From: an uncultured Propionibacteriaceae bacterium | GTDB lineage: Bacteria; Actinomycetota; Actinomycetes; Propionibacteriales; Propionibacteriaceae | Length of the DNA: 10,262 nt | Reading direction: 5' to 3' | Assembly (NCBI GenBank): GCA_947038745.1 | Contig: CAMQXE010000024.1 | Location: forward strand, 1-10,262 | Part shown: positions 1-6,024 of the stretch, piece after piece | Layout of the letters: each line of letters starts with the position of its first letter | Numbering within the stretch: position 1 is the stretch's first letter | The notes under the pieces: generated by a model | The model's input: only the letters and a program-made list of their open reading frames with translations | What the model was told of the DNA's origin: nothing | Database searches by the model: none | Translations under genes and position numbers: made by a program

Positions 1-383
1 ATGTCGGCTGGCCCCTTGCCGCCGGCTGCCAGGATCGCTGTAGCTTTACCTCGATAATCGTCTATAGACGCGAATGGCACAACAAACGTCACTGTAGCGT
101 CGCGAAGATTACCTCCGGAGATGCCGTCATAGCGCATTCCTGCGGGGAGAGCAGTCTTGACAGCCTTCTCCAACGCTGCTTTACCACCAGGGATTTGCTT
201 GAGTTCGCTGGAGTCGATAGTTGCCGTAATCGTACGACTACCAGAGCCATCAGCATTTATCACTAGAGCGGTATCTACCACGGCGCCGCAACCAGTCAGC
301 GTCAGACCCGCAAGGACCATCAAGACAAGTAGGAACAGACGTCGCAGGGGTGACTGTCGCATCGGAGAAGCTGTAGGCGGCAT
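1..383 (-). CDS. Lipoprotein precursor, 3' end outside the window
   Basis: The frame is open from ATG at 383 to the window edge (127 codons seen), so the gene is truncated by the window and not broken. The N-terminus is a typical bacterial lipoprotein signal: basic residues (R9, R14, R15), a hydrophobic core around residues 16-28, and the lipobox L29-T-G-C32. Cys32 should be lipidated and hold the protein on the outer face of the cytoplasmic membrane. The mature part begins with beta-strand-like text rich in Ile/Val/Thr with an ADGSGSRTIT stretch, then Lys/Ala/Gly-rich sequence. This loosely recalls actinobacterial LppM-type lipoproteins, but the match is by eye and weak. I chose the first ATG because GAGAG lies just upstream; the Met at codon 8 has no ribosome binding site. 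It is followed upstream by the ABC cassette with a 65-bp gap and may have its own promoter, which I could not define. Confidence 0.75.
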   Translation of the reverse strand, partial: MPPTASPMRQSPLRRLFLLVLMVLAGLTLTGCGAVVDTALVINADGSGSRTITATIDSSELKQIPGGKAALEKAVKTALPAGMRYDGISGGNLRDATVTFVVPFASIDDYRGKATAILAAGGKGPAD

Positions 384-398
384 ACTCTCAGGATAAAC

Positions 399-418
399 CG
401 CTAGCGGCTCACCTAGCG
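399..418. repeat. Inverted repeat CGCTAG-N8-CTAGCG
   Basis: The arms at 399-404 and 413-418 are perfect 6-bp complements around an 8-base loop. The left arm also lies inside a self-palindrome, CCGCTAGCGG (398-407). It sits in the 65-bp gap between the stop of the last cassette gene and the lipoprotein start. No T-run follows on either strand, so a classic intrinsic terminator is not supported. It could be an operator of the lipoprotein gene, a weak RNA hairpin, or chance. Confidence 0.35.
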
Positions 419-448
419 CCTCCCCTAAAGGTCTAGGAGCAGAGCAAC

Positions 449-1051
449 CTAGTGAACAACGTCGGAATTAAAGCATGTTTTTCGCGGAACGAAGAACATG
501 GTTAATACAAATACCCCAATCGCAGAATATATACGGAAGTCATGCACGAGAGGAATTGATTCACCCCGGAACAGATTAAACCCTAAAACGTGGGTCATAG
601 AGTTTCCAGCAAATAGCCACATACAACCGATGAGCAGTGCAGTAAACTGACCATTACGTCCAAATAATTGAGTAGCAATAGCAGTAATTGAGGCCATCCA
701 GATAGAAATTGCGAAGTAATAATTCCCTAACTCAGTTCCACGTATAGAAGAATTGAATAGAAATGGAAACAAAGAACAACACTGCAGTATGAACATAATT
801 CGATCCAGCACCCTCAAATACCTCTCACGCCATAGAGAAGCAGAAAAATCAGCAATCGGATTAATCATCACGGATGATGCTACTACAGGAATCGCTATAA
901 CAAGATATGTCCCAAGGCGGAGAGGTCCATCCGCAAGTGGAATCTGAATATAATTACTACCCCATAGTATAGAAATAAGAGCGGCAAGTACACTAATAGT
1001 AGTAGGCCCTATCCAGCCTCTCATTCGGCTGATCAGTATTATCTGTTTCAT
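449..1051 (-). CDS. Six-TM membrane protein, probable ABC permease subunit
   Basis: This is a 200-aa, very hydrophobic protein with about six membrane segments (near residues 17-35, 46-63, 84-100, 111-131, 136-155 and 174-189) and short polar loops. I recognise no family motif. It starts 6 bp after the stop of the 254-aa membrane protein and is the last gene of the cassette, so by position it is probably the second membrane subunit of the transporter whose ATPase is encoded two genes upstream. In immunity-type (LanFEG-like) ABC systems two unlike permeases of this size are usual, which fits the layout. The ribosome binding site is poor (AGGG about 10 bases upstream), suggesting translational coupling. 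The gene is AT-rich and uses ATA isoleucine codons often, unlike the rpl and MoxR genes nearby, which hints at transfer. Confidence 0.8.
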   Translation of the reverse strand: MKQIILISRMRGWIGPTTISVLAALISILWGSNYIQIPLADGPLRLGTYLVIAIPVVASSVMINPIADFSASLWRERYLRVLDRIMFILQCCSLFPFLFNSSIRGTELGNYYFAISIWMASITAIATQLFGRNGQFTALLIGCMWLFAGNSMTHVLGFNLFRGESIPLVHDFRIYSAIGVFVLTMFFVPRKTCFNSDVVH

Positions 1052-1057
1052 GCCATT

Positions 1058-1822
1058 CTACCCTACTAGAATATAGTATTGTGGGTTATATGAAATTAGT
1101 AACCATAATAACAGCAATATTATGAGCGAAATAATTACCGCTACCCCAATAACTATTTTCTTTCTGCCATGAAACACAATAAAGGATATCGCAGCAGCAA
1201 AAGACGCACCTAATACTAGGTTAGATATGATTTCAAGATAAAGACGAATCGGCGCAAGCCGATAGCCGACCATCGGCACAGTAGGGAGATCTGGGGAGAA
1301 TAACTGTGGACCCGACACCTGCCACAGAAGCTGATGCAAGATAAATATAAATAAAAATACTGATGGCACCGACAAGACCGACTCACTAACTATCGCAACA
1401 GCAGCACCGAATATAGATGCAGGAATAATAGAAACTATTCCAACAATAAATTGCCCTGGTATAATAAGATCTGCCGACTCGGCGGACATGCAAGCACAGA
1501 GAATAGTTCCGACGGAGAATCCTATAACCATTGCCACCCATGCCTGAAGTATTGTCGCTATGCAAATATCAGCAACTCCACGCATAAAATTATCCTGCCG
1601 TAGTCCCCATCTAAGTTCACAGTTCCACATTTTAATAATACGCAAGCATACAAGAGCAGCAACAATAGGTGACAGCAGCATAGGCGATGCATTGACAGTT
1701 GATACCATCCATTGCCAGTATTCCATCCACTCTATTCTTCTCAACATAATAGCAGCCACTGCCGCAATACAGACAAGAAAGCCCCATGGCTTTCGCTGCA
1801 TCCAAAGAATAGCCCCGCCCAT
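1058..1822 (-). CDS. Seven-TM membrane protein, probable ABC permease subunit
   Basis: This is a 254-aa integral membrane protein with about seven hydrophobic segments (near residues 14-30, 48-63, 90-112, 119-150 as one long or two short helices, 152-167, 196-219 and 223-246). The start ATG overlaps the ATPase stop codon as TGATG, a direct sign of translational coupling and of a functional pair. No extracellular solute-binding domain, FtsX-type large loop or C39 peptidase domain is present. It is therefore unlikely to process a leader peptide and more likely a simple export, extrusion or self-protection permease of ABC-2 type. Its sequence is not one I recognise. Base composition is AT-rich like the rest of the cassette. 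The assignment as permease rests on topology and gene order. Confidence 0.8.
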   Translation of the reverse strand: MGGAILWMQRKPWGFLVCIAAVAAIMLRRIEWMEYWQWMVSTVNASPMLLSPIVAALVCLRIIKMWNCELRWGLRQDNFMRGVADICIATILQAWVAMVIGFSVGTILCACMSAESADLIIPGQFIVGIVSIIPASIFGAAVAIVSESVLSVPSVFLFIFILHQLLWQVSGPQLFSPDLPTVPMVGYRLAPIRLYLEIISNLVLGASFAAAISFIVFHGRKKIVIGVAVIISLIILLLLWLLISYNPQYYILVG

Positions 1823-2541
1823 CAGTCATGCACCATACTAGCCATGCTTTGAGGGTTAAGTAGATTAAGAAAGTTATCACGGTCGAAGTTATCTGGAATC
1901 TGCCCATTATAGGTGATACTTCCCTCATGCAGAAGAATTATGCGCGATGAAAGTTCTACTACATCTTCTATAATGTGGCTAGAAAGTACCACTGTAGTAG
2001 CTGGGTCTAACTTCTTTAATAAATCAACCATGACTGCACGCTGCCTAGGATCAAGCCCAGTGCTTGGCTCATCAAGAAGTAGGACTTTTGGTTTTGTAGC
2101 AATAGCTTGAGCTAACCATACTCGACGTCGCATGCCCCCAGAAAGATTTTTAAGTTTTTCATTTCTGCGACCATCAAGACCAACCACTGCTAAAGCATCA
2201 CGAGCTAGATTGCTAGCACTGGCGGACTTGAATCCACGCATCCCGGTTAGGTAAGTTACAAATTCAAGAGCAGTAAAAGCTGAAGGTAAGGTACTGGCCT
2301 GCGGCATCATTGCAACTTGTTTCAAGGCCTCGCTCCGCTGCTTACCTTGAAGCGAGTATCCCCCAACTTTAATATCACCTTTCTGTAAATCACTAAGGCC
2401 AGCGCATAGCCGCATTAATGTAGATTTACCTGCGCCGTTTTCACCAATTAATCCAATAATTTCAGAATCAGCAGTAAAAGAGGCGCCCGATAGCGCCGAG
2501 CGCCTCCCATACCAATAAGAGATTTCTTCTACAAGAAGCAT
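1822..2541 (-). CDS. ABC transporter ATP-binding protein
   Basis: This 239-aa nucleotide-binding subunit hydrolyses ATP at the cytoplasmic face to drive the two membrane proteins encoded downstream. All core motifs are intact: Walker A GENGAGKST (33-41), Q-loop MMPQ (Q81), signature LSGGM (133-137), Walker B VLLLDEP with D157 and catalytic E158, D-loop TGLDP, and H-loop H189. The pattern GENGAGKST...LSGGMRRR...LLLDEPSTGLDP is typical of single-domain ABC-2 type exporters (antibiotic, bacteriocin immunity, ABC-2 families). A longer frame reaches back to an ATG at 2604, but that would overlap the preceding gene by about 60 bases. I chose ATG 2541 because homologous ATPases begin just before an aromatic A-loop such as the YWYG seen here, and AAGG/TTAGG lies upstream. 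It starts 4 bp after the stop of the exported protein gene, so the two are almost certainly co-translated. Confidence 0.93.
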   Translation of the reverse strand: MLLVEEISYWYGRRSALSGASFTADSEIIGLIGENGAGKSTLMRLCAGLSDLQKGDIKVGGYSLQGKQRSEALKQVAMMPQASTLPSAFTALEFVTYLTGMRGFKSASASNLARDALAVVGLDGRRNEKLKNLSGGMRRRVWLAQAIATKPKVLLLDEPSTGLDPRQRAVMVDLLKKLDPATTVVLSSHIIEDVVELSSRIILLHEGSITYNGQIPDNFDRDNFLNLLNPQSMASMVHD

Positions 2542-2545
2542 TGAC

Positions 2546-2974
2546 CTAAACCTTAACGACTGCTGTTGCAGCAGAACATGGATCACGCCACATCGCCTTA
2601 TCAACGCATGTTACGGCATTCCCATACCATATACCACCAGTCGGTCCACTAAATAGCGAACTACCGCTGGCGTACTGTCCACCATATCCACCAGAAATAC
2701 GATTAGTCTGAGCTGAAGCCCGATTTGAAGAGCTCCAAGCATTTCCTTGAATATACGCGCCACGTCCATTAGGTGAAGCGATATATATAGTCCCTGATGT
2801 TGAGACAGTTGTAAACTGCACATTAATACTTGCAGATTGTGCATTAACTACCATAGATCCATCTTGAACACGCATTTCGCCAACCTGTCCAAATGCCATA
2901 GCTTGCTGACTACATGCCACCGTGAAGAGCGCTACCAGAACTCCCCCTCTAACCAGTGTTCTTAGCCTTTGCAT
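2546..2974 (-). CDS. Small exported protein, candidate bacteriocin-like product
   Basis: This 142-aa protein is the first gene of the cassette. Residues 1-27 form a Sec-type signal peptide: basic RLRTLVR, a hydrophobic core, and an AMA site with likely cleavage after residue 27. The mature part of about 115 aa is rich in Ser, Gly, Ala and Asn, with a VQFTTVSTSGTIYIAS beta-like stretch (52-67), a GGYGGQYASGSS segment (95-106) and GGIWYGN (113-119). C123 and C133 could form a disulfide near the C-terminus. Cys21 (TVAC) lies within the signal and could be a poor lipobox, so lipidation is a less likely alternative. AGAGG lies 7 bases before the ATG. I recognise no family. Being co-transcribed with an ABC ATPase and two permeases resembles lactococcin-972-like and other secreted-peptide loci, so a bacteriocin, toxin or surface factor with cognate transporter is my inference. 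Confidence 0.78.
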   Translation of the reverse strand: MQRLRTLVRGGVLVALFTVACSQQAMAFGQVGEMRVQDGSMVVNAQSASINVQFTTVSTSGTIYIASPNGRGAYIQGNAWSSSNRASAQTNRISGGYGGQYASGSSLFSGPTGGIWYGNAVTCVDKAMWRDPCSAATAVVKV

Positions 2975-3027
2975 AGTAAACCTCTTTCATCCTTAGCTCG
3001 AGCCGGAATGCTCTTACTTTTGCTTTA

Positions 3028-3057
3028 ACTAGACGCTTAGCTACTAAGCCATGTCAA
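3028..3057 (-). promoter_or_regulatory. Promoter of the secreted-protein/ABC cassette
   Basis: Reading the minus strand, a perfect -35 box TTGACA (3057-3052) is followed after 18 bases by TCTAGT (3033-3028), four of six matches to the -10 consensus. This places the transcript start near 3021, giving a leader of about 45 bases to the ATG at 2974. No other equally good promoter is visible upstream of this gene. Confidence 0.65.
3035..3049. promoter_or_regulatory. Palindrome in the promoter spacer, candidate operator
   Basis: GCTTAG-TAG-CTAAGC (minus strand) is a perfect 6-bp inverted repeat with a 3-base centre, lying wholly between the -35 and -10 boxes. A dimeric repressor bound there would block RNA polymerase, and MerR-type regulators also bind in spacers of about 18-19 bp. 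No regulator gene is seen in the cassette, so the binding protein would be encoded elsewhere. The operator role is inferred from position and symmetry. Confidence 0.5.
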
Positions 3058-3635
3058 GTAATTTATCCAAAACGTTACATATGCTGTTACGCAGAGAGTG
3101 ATTTGCCGCCAAGGTAAGGCTGGGGTGAACAACCTTTCCACAGCCCCACCCCCCCTAGAGTTGCCGGTCGCAGAACCTATCAGCTGTCCGATACTGGGAC
3201 CACACAGCCATGCCACCTCCCACTACATCGGCCTAGACTTGGCCATCTGCTGGGTTTTGGGATCGTAAGAGACTTCTTTGCAGCTCACAGGATCAACAAA
3301 ATCGCCAGGGCAATCAGATAAATAGGTTGGCATCTTCAGCACTGTCTCTCACGACTCTCCGTCAAAGGGATTCAACCAGCAGAGCCCTGACCTATCCCCC
3401 TGCCATGATGGCAGATCAAGCACCACGATCGGATCCTTGCTACGGAGCTTTCATCCCCGCTCTTTCTCCTGATCAGAAACTAAATACGCTGGAGCCATTG
3501 CAATCTGAAATATCCACTAACAAATCCCATGCCGCCACCGAGAGCAACCATCTGCCTCGCAGCTACCGTAGGTGTCAATATACATGCTATGCGCAACTGC
3601 AACTAGCTAAGATGGGCCTTACGAAATATACAAAA
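3058..3635. other. Gene-poor gap between the cassette promoter and the rplL terminator
   Basis: About 580 bases hold no convincing gene on either strand. The longest plus-strand frame (3327-3695) has no ribosome binding site and runs through the rplL terminator. On the minus strand there is a series of short open frames: 24 codons at 3551-3480, an open stretch broken by a TGA at 3351-3349, then 37 codons at 3333-3223. These could be remnants of a decayed gene or tiny peptides. A long C-run (CCCCACCCCCCC, 3144-3155) marks the cassette-proximal end. I see no transposase, tRNA or clear direct repeats. Confidence 0.5.
3223..3333 (-). CDS. Possible small ORF or gene remnant (36 aa)
   Basis: ATG at 3333 to TAG at 3223 encodes 36 residues with two Cys (C8, C18) and a polar, Asp/Lys/Gln-rich C-terminal half (YDPKTQQMAKSRPM). 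The same frame continues upstream past one TGA (3351-3349) with further plausible protein text (VVLDLPSW...CWLNPFDGES) back to a TGA near 3450. That makes a decayed gene as likely as a true small protein. There is no good ribosome binding site at the ATG. I recognise no family. Confidence 0.2.
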   Translation of the reverse strand: MPTYLSDCPGDFVDPVSCKEVSYDPKTQQMAKSRPM

Positions 3636-3664
3636 CTGGGCGGTTCCCAAAGGGAACCGCCCAG
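3636..3664 (-). terminator. Intrinsic terminator of rplJ-rplL
   Basis: CTGGGCGGTTCCC (3636-3648) and GGGAACCGCCCAG (3652-3664) form a perfect 13-bp stem with a 3-base loop. On the minus strand it is followed by TTTTGTATATTT, a U-rich tail. It begins 23 bases after the rplL stop codon and should end the stalk-protein transcript, separating it from the cassette. Confidence 0.93.
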
Positions 3665-3687
3665 CAGCGTCGTTAAAGACGAAGGTG

Positions 3688-4074
3688 TTACTTGAGGGTA
3701 ACGGTGGCGCCAGCAGCTTCGAGCTGCTCCTTGGCCTTCTCCGCAACGTCCTTCTTGACCTTCTCGAGGATCGGCTTCGGGGCCTCCTCAACGAGATCCT
3801 TGGCCTCCTTCAGGCCGAGGTTGGTGAGGGCGCGCACCTCCTTGATAACACCGATCTTCTTGTCGCCAGCCGACTCGAGGATGACGTCGAACTCGTCCTT
3901 CTCCTCAGCAGCGTCGGCGCCAGCGGCAGCAGCGGCCGGAGCGGCAGCAACGGCAACCGGGGCGGCGGCGGTGACGTCAAACGTCTCCTCGAACAGCTTG
4001 ACGAACTCAGAGAGCTCGATCAGCGTCATCTCCTTGAACGCGTCAAGGAGCTCTTCAGTCGTGAACTTCGCCAT
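3688..4074 (-). CDS. rplL: 50S ribosomal protein L7/L12
   Basis: At 128 aa this has the normal family length. Dimers bind the C-terminal helix of L10, form the flexible ribosomal stalk and recruit translational GTPases (EF-Tu, EF-G, IF2). The N-terminal dimerisation domain is residues 1-33 (ending FEETFDVT). An Ala/Pro-rich hinge spans about 35-55. The C-terminal globular domain holds [36 protein letters not shown], the factor-binding signature, and ends in GATVTLK. The usual Gly in TGLGLKEAK is Asn here, and VDGAP reads VEEAP; neither should abolish function. GGAAGGA lies 7-13 bases upstream of the ATG and the gap to rplJ is 14 bp, so the two are co-transcribed and end at the strong hairpin downstream. 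Confidence 0.98.
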   Translation of the reverse strand: MAKFTTEELLDAFKEMTLIELSEFVKLFEETFDVTAAAPVAVAAAPAAAAAGADAAEEKDEFDVILESAGDKKIGVIKEVRALTNLGLKEAKDLVEEAPKPILEKVKKDVAEKAKEQLEAAGATVTLK

Positions 4075-4088
4075 GATGGGCGTCCTTC

Positions 4089-4760
4089 CTAGTTTTCCGA
4101 TGCAGCGTCAGCCGCGTCATCAGTGGTGGGCTGTGCAGCATCGACTGCATCAGTTGCCGAGGTTTCGGCATTGGTGGCCGAGGTATCCTCGGCCTGCTTC
4201 TCGTCAGCGATCGCTGGTGCGCCTGCACCACCGATACGCGAAGGATCTGCGGTCGCTGCCGTTTCGAGTGCACCAAGTGCACGGGCAGCCTGCGCCAACG
4301 GCGCCTGGAAGAGAGCGGCTGCCTTCGACAGCGAGCCCTTCATTGCACCTGCGAGCTTCGCAAGGAGGACCTCACGCGACTCGAGGTCAGCAAGCTTCTT
4401 GACCGTATCGGCGTCAAGGATCTTTCCATCCATGACACCACCCTTGATCACGAGAAGCGGGTTGGCCTTCGCAAAGTTACGCAGGGTCTTTGCCGAAGCG
4501 GCAATGTCACCCTTGATGAAGGCAATGGCTGTTGGACCAGTAAGCTGATCCTCCAGACCCTCAATCCCAGCTTCTTTAGCTGCGATTGATGCCAGCGTGT
4601 TCTTTGCGACGGCGTAGGTGGCGTCCTCACCCAAGGAGTTACGAAGTTCCTTCAGCTCCTTGACCTTGAGTCCGCGGTACTCGGTTAGTACAGCAGCGTT
4701 GGAGGACGAAAAAAGTTCCGTCATCTCCTTGACCGCGGCTGCCTTATCCGGCCTCGCCAT
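4089..4760 (-). CDS. rplJ: 50S ribosomal protein L10
   Basis: L10 (223 aa) anchors the L7/L12 dimers to 23S rRNA at the stalk base and is normally the autogenous regulator of its own operon. Residues 1-170 follow the family closely: [13 protein letters not shown] start, [16 protein letters not shown] near 25-40, AVAKNTL near 50, LTGPTAIAF (73-81), and the C-terminal helix [17 protein letters not shown] (128-143) leading to the L12-binding helix. Residues 171-223 form an extra low-complexity tail rich in Ala, Thr, Asp and Glu; many L10 proteins end near 165-180. The frame extends upstream to an ATG at 4811, but I chose 4760 because GGAAGGAG sits 6-7 bases before it and MARPDK matches the normal L10 start. 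Transcription probably begins near 4925 and passes through an L10 leader with an attenuator. Confidence 0.97.
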   Translation of the reverse strand: MARPDKAAAVKEMTELFSSSNAAVLTEYRGLKVKELKELRNSLGEDATYAVAKNTLASIAAKEAGIEGLEDQLTGPTAIAFIKGDIAASAKTLRNFAKANPLLVIKGGVMDGKILDADTVKKLADLESREVLLAKLAGAMKGSLSKAAALFQAPLAQAARALGALETAATADPSRIGGAGAPAIADEKQAEDTSATNAETSATDAVDAAQPTTDDAADAASEN

Positions 4761-4809
4761 GGGGTCTCCTTCCCACATACTCGTCACAAAGCCGACGACT
4801 CCAGGAAAC

Positions 4810-4838
4810 AAAAAAGCCCCAACGCATAGGCGTGGGGC
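4810..4838 (-). terminator. Attenuator terminator in the rplJ leader
   Basis: On the minus strand GCCCCACGC (4838-4830) pairs with GCGTTGGGGC (4825-4816) with one bulged base and a four-base loop, followed by six T (4815-4810). It lies 50 bases before the rplJ ATG, inside the transcribed leader and downstream of the L10-binding fold, which is the place of an attenuator rather than of an upstream gene's terminator. No minus-strand gene lies upstream that it could serve. Confidence 0.82.
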
Positions 4839-4929
4839 AAAGGATCACAATGATCTTCTACTCTCACCTACGCAGGAATCTCTAACGAGAACTTAGGACT
4901 CTTAAGCCACCAGCGGTCTTCGGCTTAAG
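4810..4929 (-). promoter_or_regulatory. Ribosomal protein L10 leader (autoregulatory RNA)
   Basis: The minus-strand leader holds CTTAAGCC (4929-4922) and GGCTTAAG (4908-4901), a perfect 8-bp stem closing GAAGACCGCTGGT. Downstream is CCTGCGTAGGTGAGAG (4876-4861) and then a terminator. The pair of motifs CCGAAGACnGCnGGU and CCUGCGnAGGU is, from memory, the signature of the Rfam L10 leader family, in which L10 or the L10-L12 complex binds the mRNA to repress the operon. The start of the RNA is set by the promoter at 4961-4932. Confidence 0.8.
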
Positions 4930-4931
4930 TG

Positions 4932-4961
4932 ATTCTACGCCATCAAGGCCAATTCTGACAA
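4932..4961 (-). promoter_or_regulatory. rplJ-rplL promoter
   Basis: On the minus strand TTGTCA (4961-4956) and TAGAAT (4937-4932) are separated by 18 bases, each box matching consensus in five of six positions. The predicted start near 4925 lies at the foot of the L10 leader stem, which supports the assignment. Confidence 0.75.
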
Positions 4962-4996
4962 TTCGCCTAATTTTTGTTGAGGAAATACCCCCGCCC

Positions 4997-5025
4997 TTCA
5001 CACAACCTCCACTACTGGCTAGGTT
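4997..5025 (+). promoter_or_regulatory. Possible promoter of the MoxR operon
   Basis: TTCACA (4997-5002) and TAGGTT (5020-5025) are 17 bases apart. The -35 box matches in five of six positions, but the -10 box fits only the loose actinobacterial TAnnnT pattern. The predicted start near 5032 leaves a leader of about 30 bases. It is divergent from the rplJ promoter. Confidence 0.4.
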
Positions 5026-5060
5026 TACTGCAACCAGATCTATCAGGTGTCGGAGGAAAC

Positions 5061-6020
5061 ATGGATCAATCCCAGATCACAGCGATTGCCGCAACGATCA
5101 TCAACGAAGTTGAAAAAGTCATCATTGGTAAACGCGATGTGATCGAGAAGGTTGTTACATGCTTACTTGCTGAAGGACATGTTTTACTTGAAGATGTCCC
5201 GGGGCTTGGTAAAACGATGCTCTCCCGCGCACTCTCTACCGCCCTTGGCGGTCAGTTCACCCGAGTTCAGTTCACCCCAGACTTATTACCAAGCGATATC
5301 ACTGGCTCGTTGGTCTTCGACCCCCGCAGTGCCGAGTTCACTTACCGTCAAGGCCCCGTCGTCACCAATATCTTGCTTGCTGACGAGATCAACCGCTCCG
5401 GCCCCCGCACCCAGTCGTCGCTGCTTGAAGCCATGGAAGAACGGCAAGTATCAGTTGAACGTGAGCGAATCGCGCTACCTCGCCCCTTCTTTGTTCTGGC
5501 AACCCAAAACCCCATCGAGCTAGAAGGCACCTTCCCACTACCAGAGGCACAGCTTGACCGCTTCCTCATGAGACTGTCCATCGGCTACCCAGCCTTTGAC
5601 GACGAGCGCGAAATGCTGCGACGCTTCCGCGAGAATCGCCCGCTCGACTCGGTAAGCCCAGTAACCAGTCCAGAAGAGATCACCTCCCTTATCGAGCAGG
5701 TACGCCTTGTCCATATCAGCGACGATGTGGAGAACTATCTACTTGAAATCATCCGTGCAACCCGTGAAGCTGACCAGCTTGAGGTCGGCGCCTCACCGCG
5801 AGCAGCCATCGCGCTTACCCGCGCAGCTCAGGCTTATGCTGCGGTGCATGGGTACAACTTTGTTCGCCCTGACGATGTCCGCGAGATGGCTAAAGTCGTT
5901 CTCCCCCACCGCGTCGTCATTACCCCTGACGCTGATCTCTTAGGCAAGACCACCGCTGAGATCATCGCTCAAGTTATCGGGACAGTAGAAGTCCCGGTCG
6001 AGGATCGAACTGCGGTCTAA
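5061..6020 (+). CDS. MoxR-family AAA+ ATPase
   Basis: This 319-aa cytoplasmic AAA+ ATPase is of the MoxR type, whose members act as chaperones that assemble or activate partner proteins, often DUF58/VWA proteins encoded next door. Walker A is DVPGLGKT (45-52), Walker B ILLADE (104-109) followed by INRSGPRTQSSLLEAMEE, sensor 1 ATQNP (147-151) with IELEGTFPLPEAQLDRF, and the arginine finger region LDRFLMR (165-171). A sensor-2 GASPRA motif follows in the C-terminal lid. All catalytic features are intact and the length is normal. The frame opens at 4974, but GGAGGAAAC directly before ATG 5061 and the MDQSQ... start fix the start at 5061. It leads a four-gene operon, is divergent from rplJ, and is followed after 4 bp by the DUF58 gene. 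Confidence 0.95.
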   Translation: MDQSQITAIAATIINEVEKVIIGKRDVIEKVVTCLLAEGHVLLEDVPGLGKTMLSRALSTALGGQFTRVQFTPDLLPSDITGSLVFDPRSAEFTYRQGPVVTNILLADEINRSGPRTQSSLLEAMEERQVSVERERIALPRPFFVLATQNPIELEGTFPLPEAQLDRFLMRLSIGYPAFDDEREMLRRFRENRPLDSVSPVTSPEEITSLIEQVRLVHISDDVENYLLEIIRATREADQLEVGASPRAAIALTRAAQAYAAVHGYNFVRPDDVREMAKVVLPHRVVITPDADLLGKTTAEIIAQVIGTVEVPVEDRTAV

Positions 6021-6024
6021 ACCG

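Noticed and set aside
2542..2604. N-terminal extension of the ABC ATPase from ATG 2604
   Set aside because: It would overlap the exported-protein gene and lies before the normal ATPase N-terminus; ATG 2541 is a better start.
2546..2974. Lactococcin 972 family membership
   Set aside because: Gene order is similar, but the mature sequence lacks the spacing of Trp/Tyr/His motifs I would expect, so I do not name it so.
3111..3155. Possible GGGGTG / CACCCC hairpin near the C-run
   Set aside because: The loop is long, the stem short and no U-tract follows; there is too little to call a terminator.
3327..3695. 122-codon plus-strand frame
   Set aside because: It has no ribosome binding site, has odd composition, and crosses the rplL terminator into the rplL 3' end on the opposite strand.
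3688..4402. Long plus-strand frames opposite rplL and rplJ
   Set aside because: They are mirror frames of highly biased ribosomal protein genes and have no start signals.
4761..4811. N-terminal extension of L10 from ATG 4811
   Set aside because: These bases are leader RNA next to the attenuator; the strong GGAAGGAG and the MARPDK start fit 4760.
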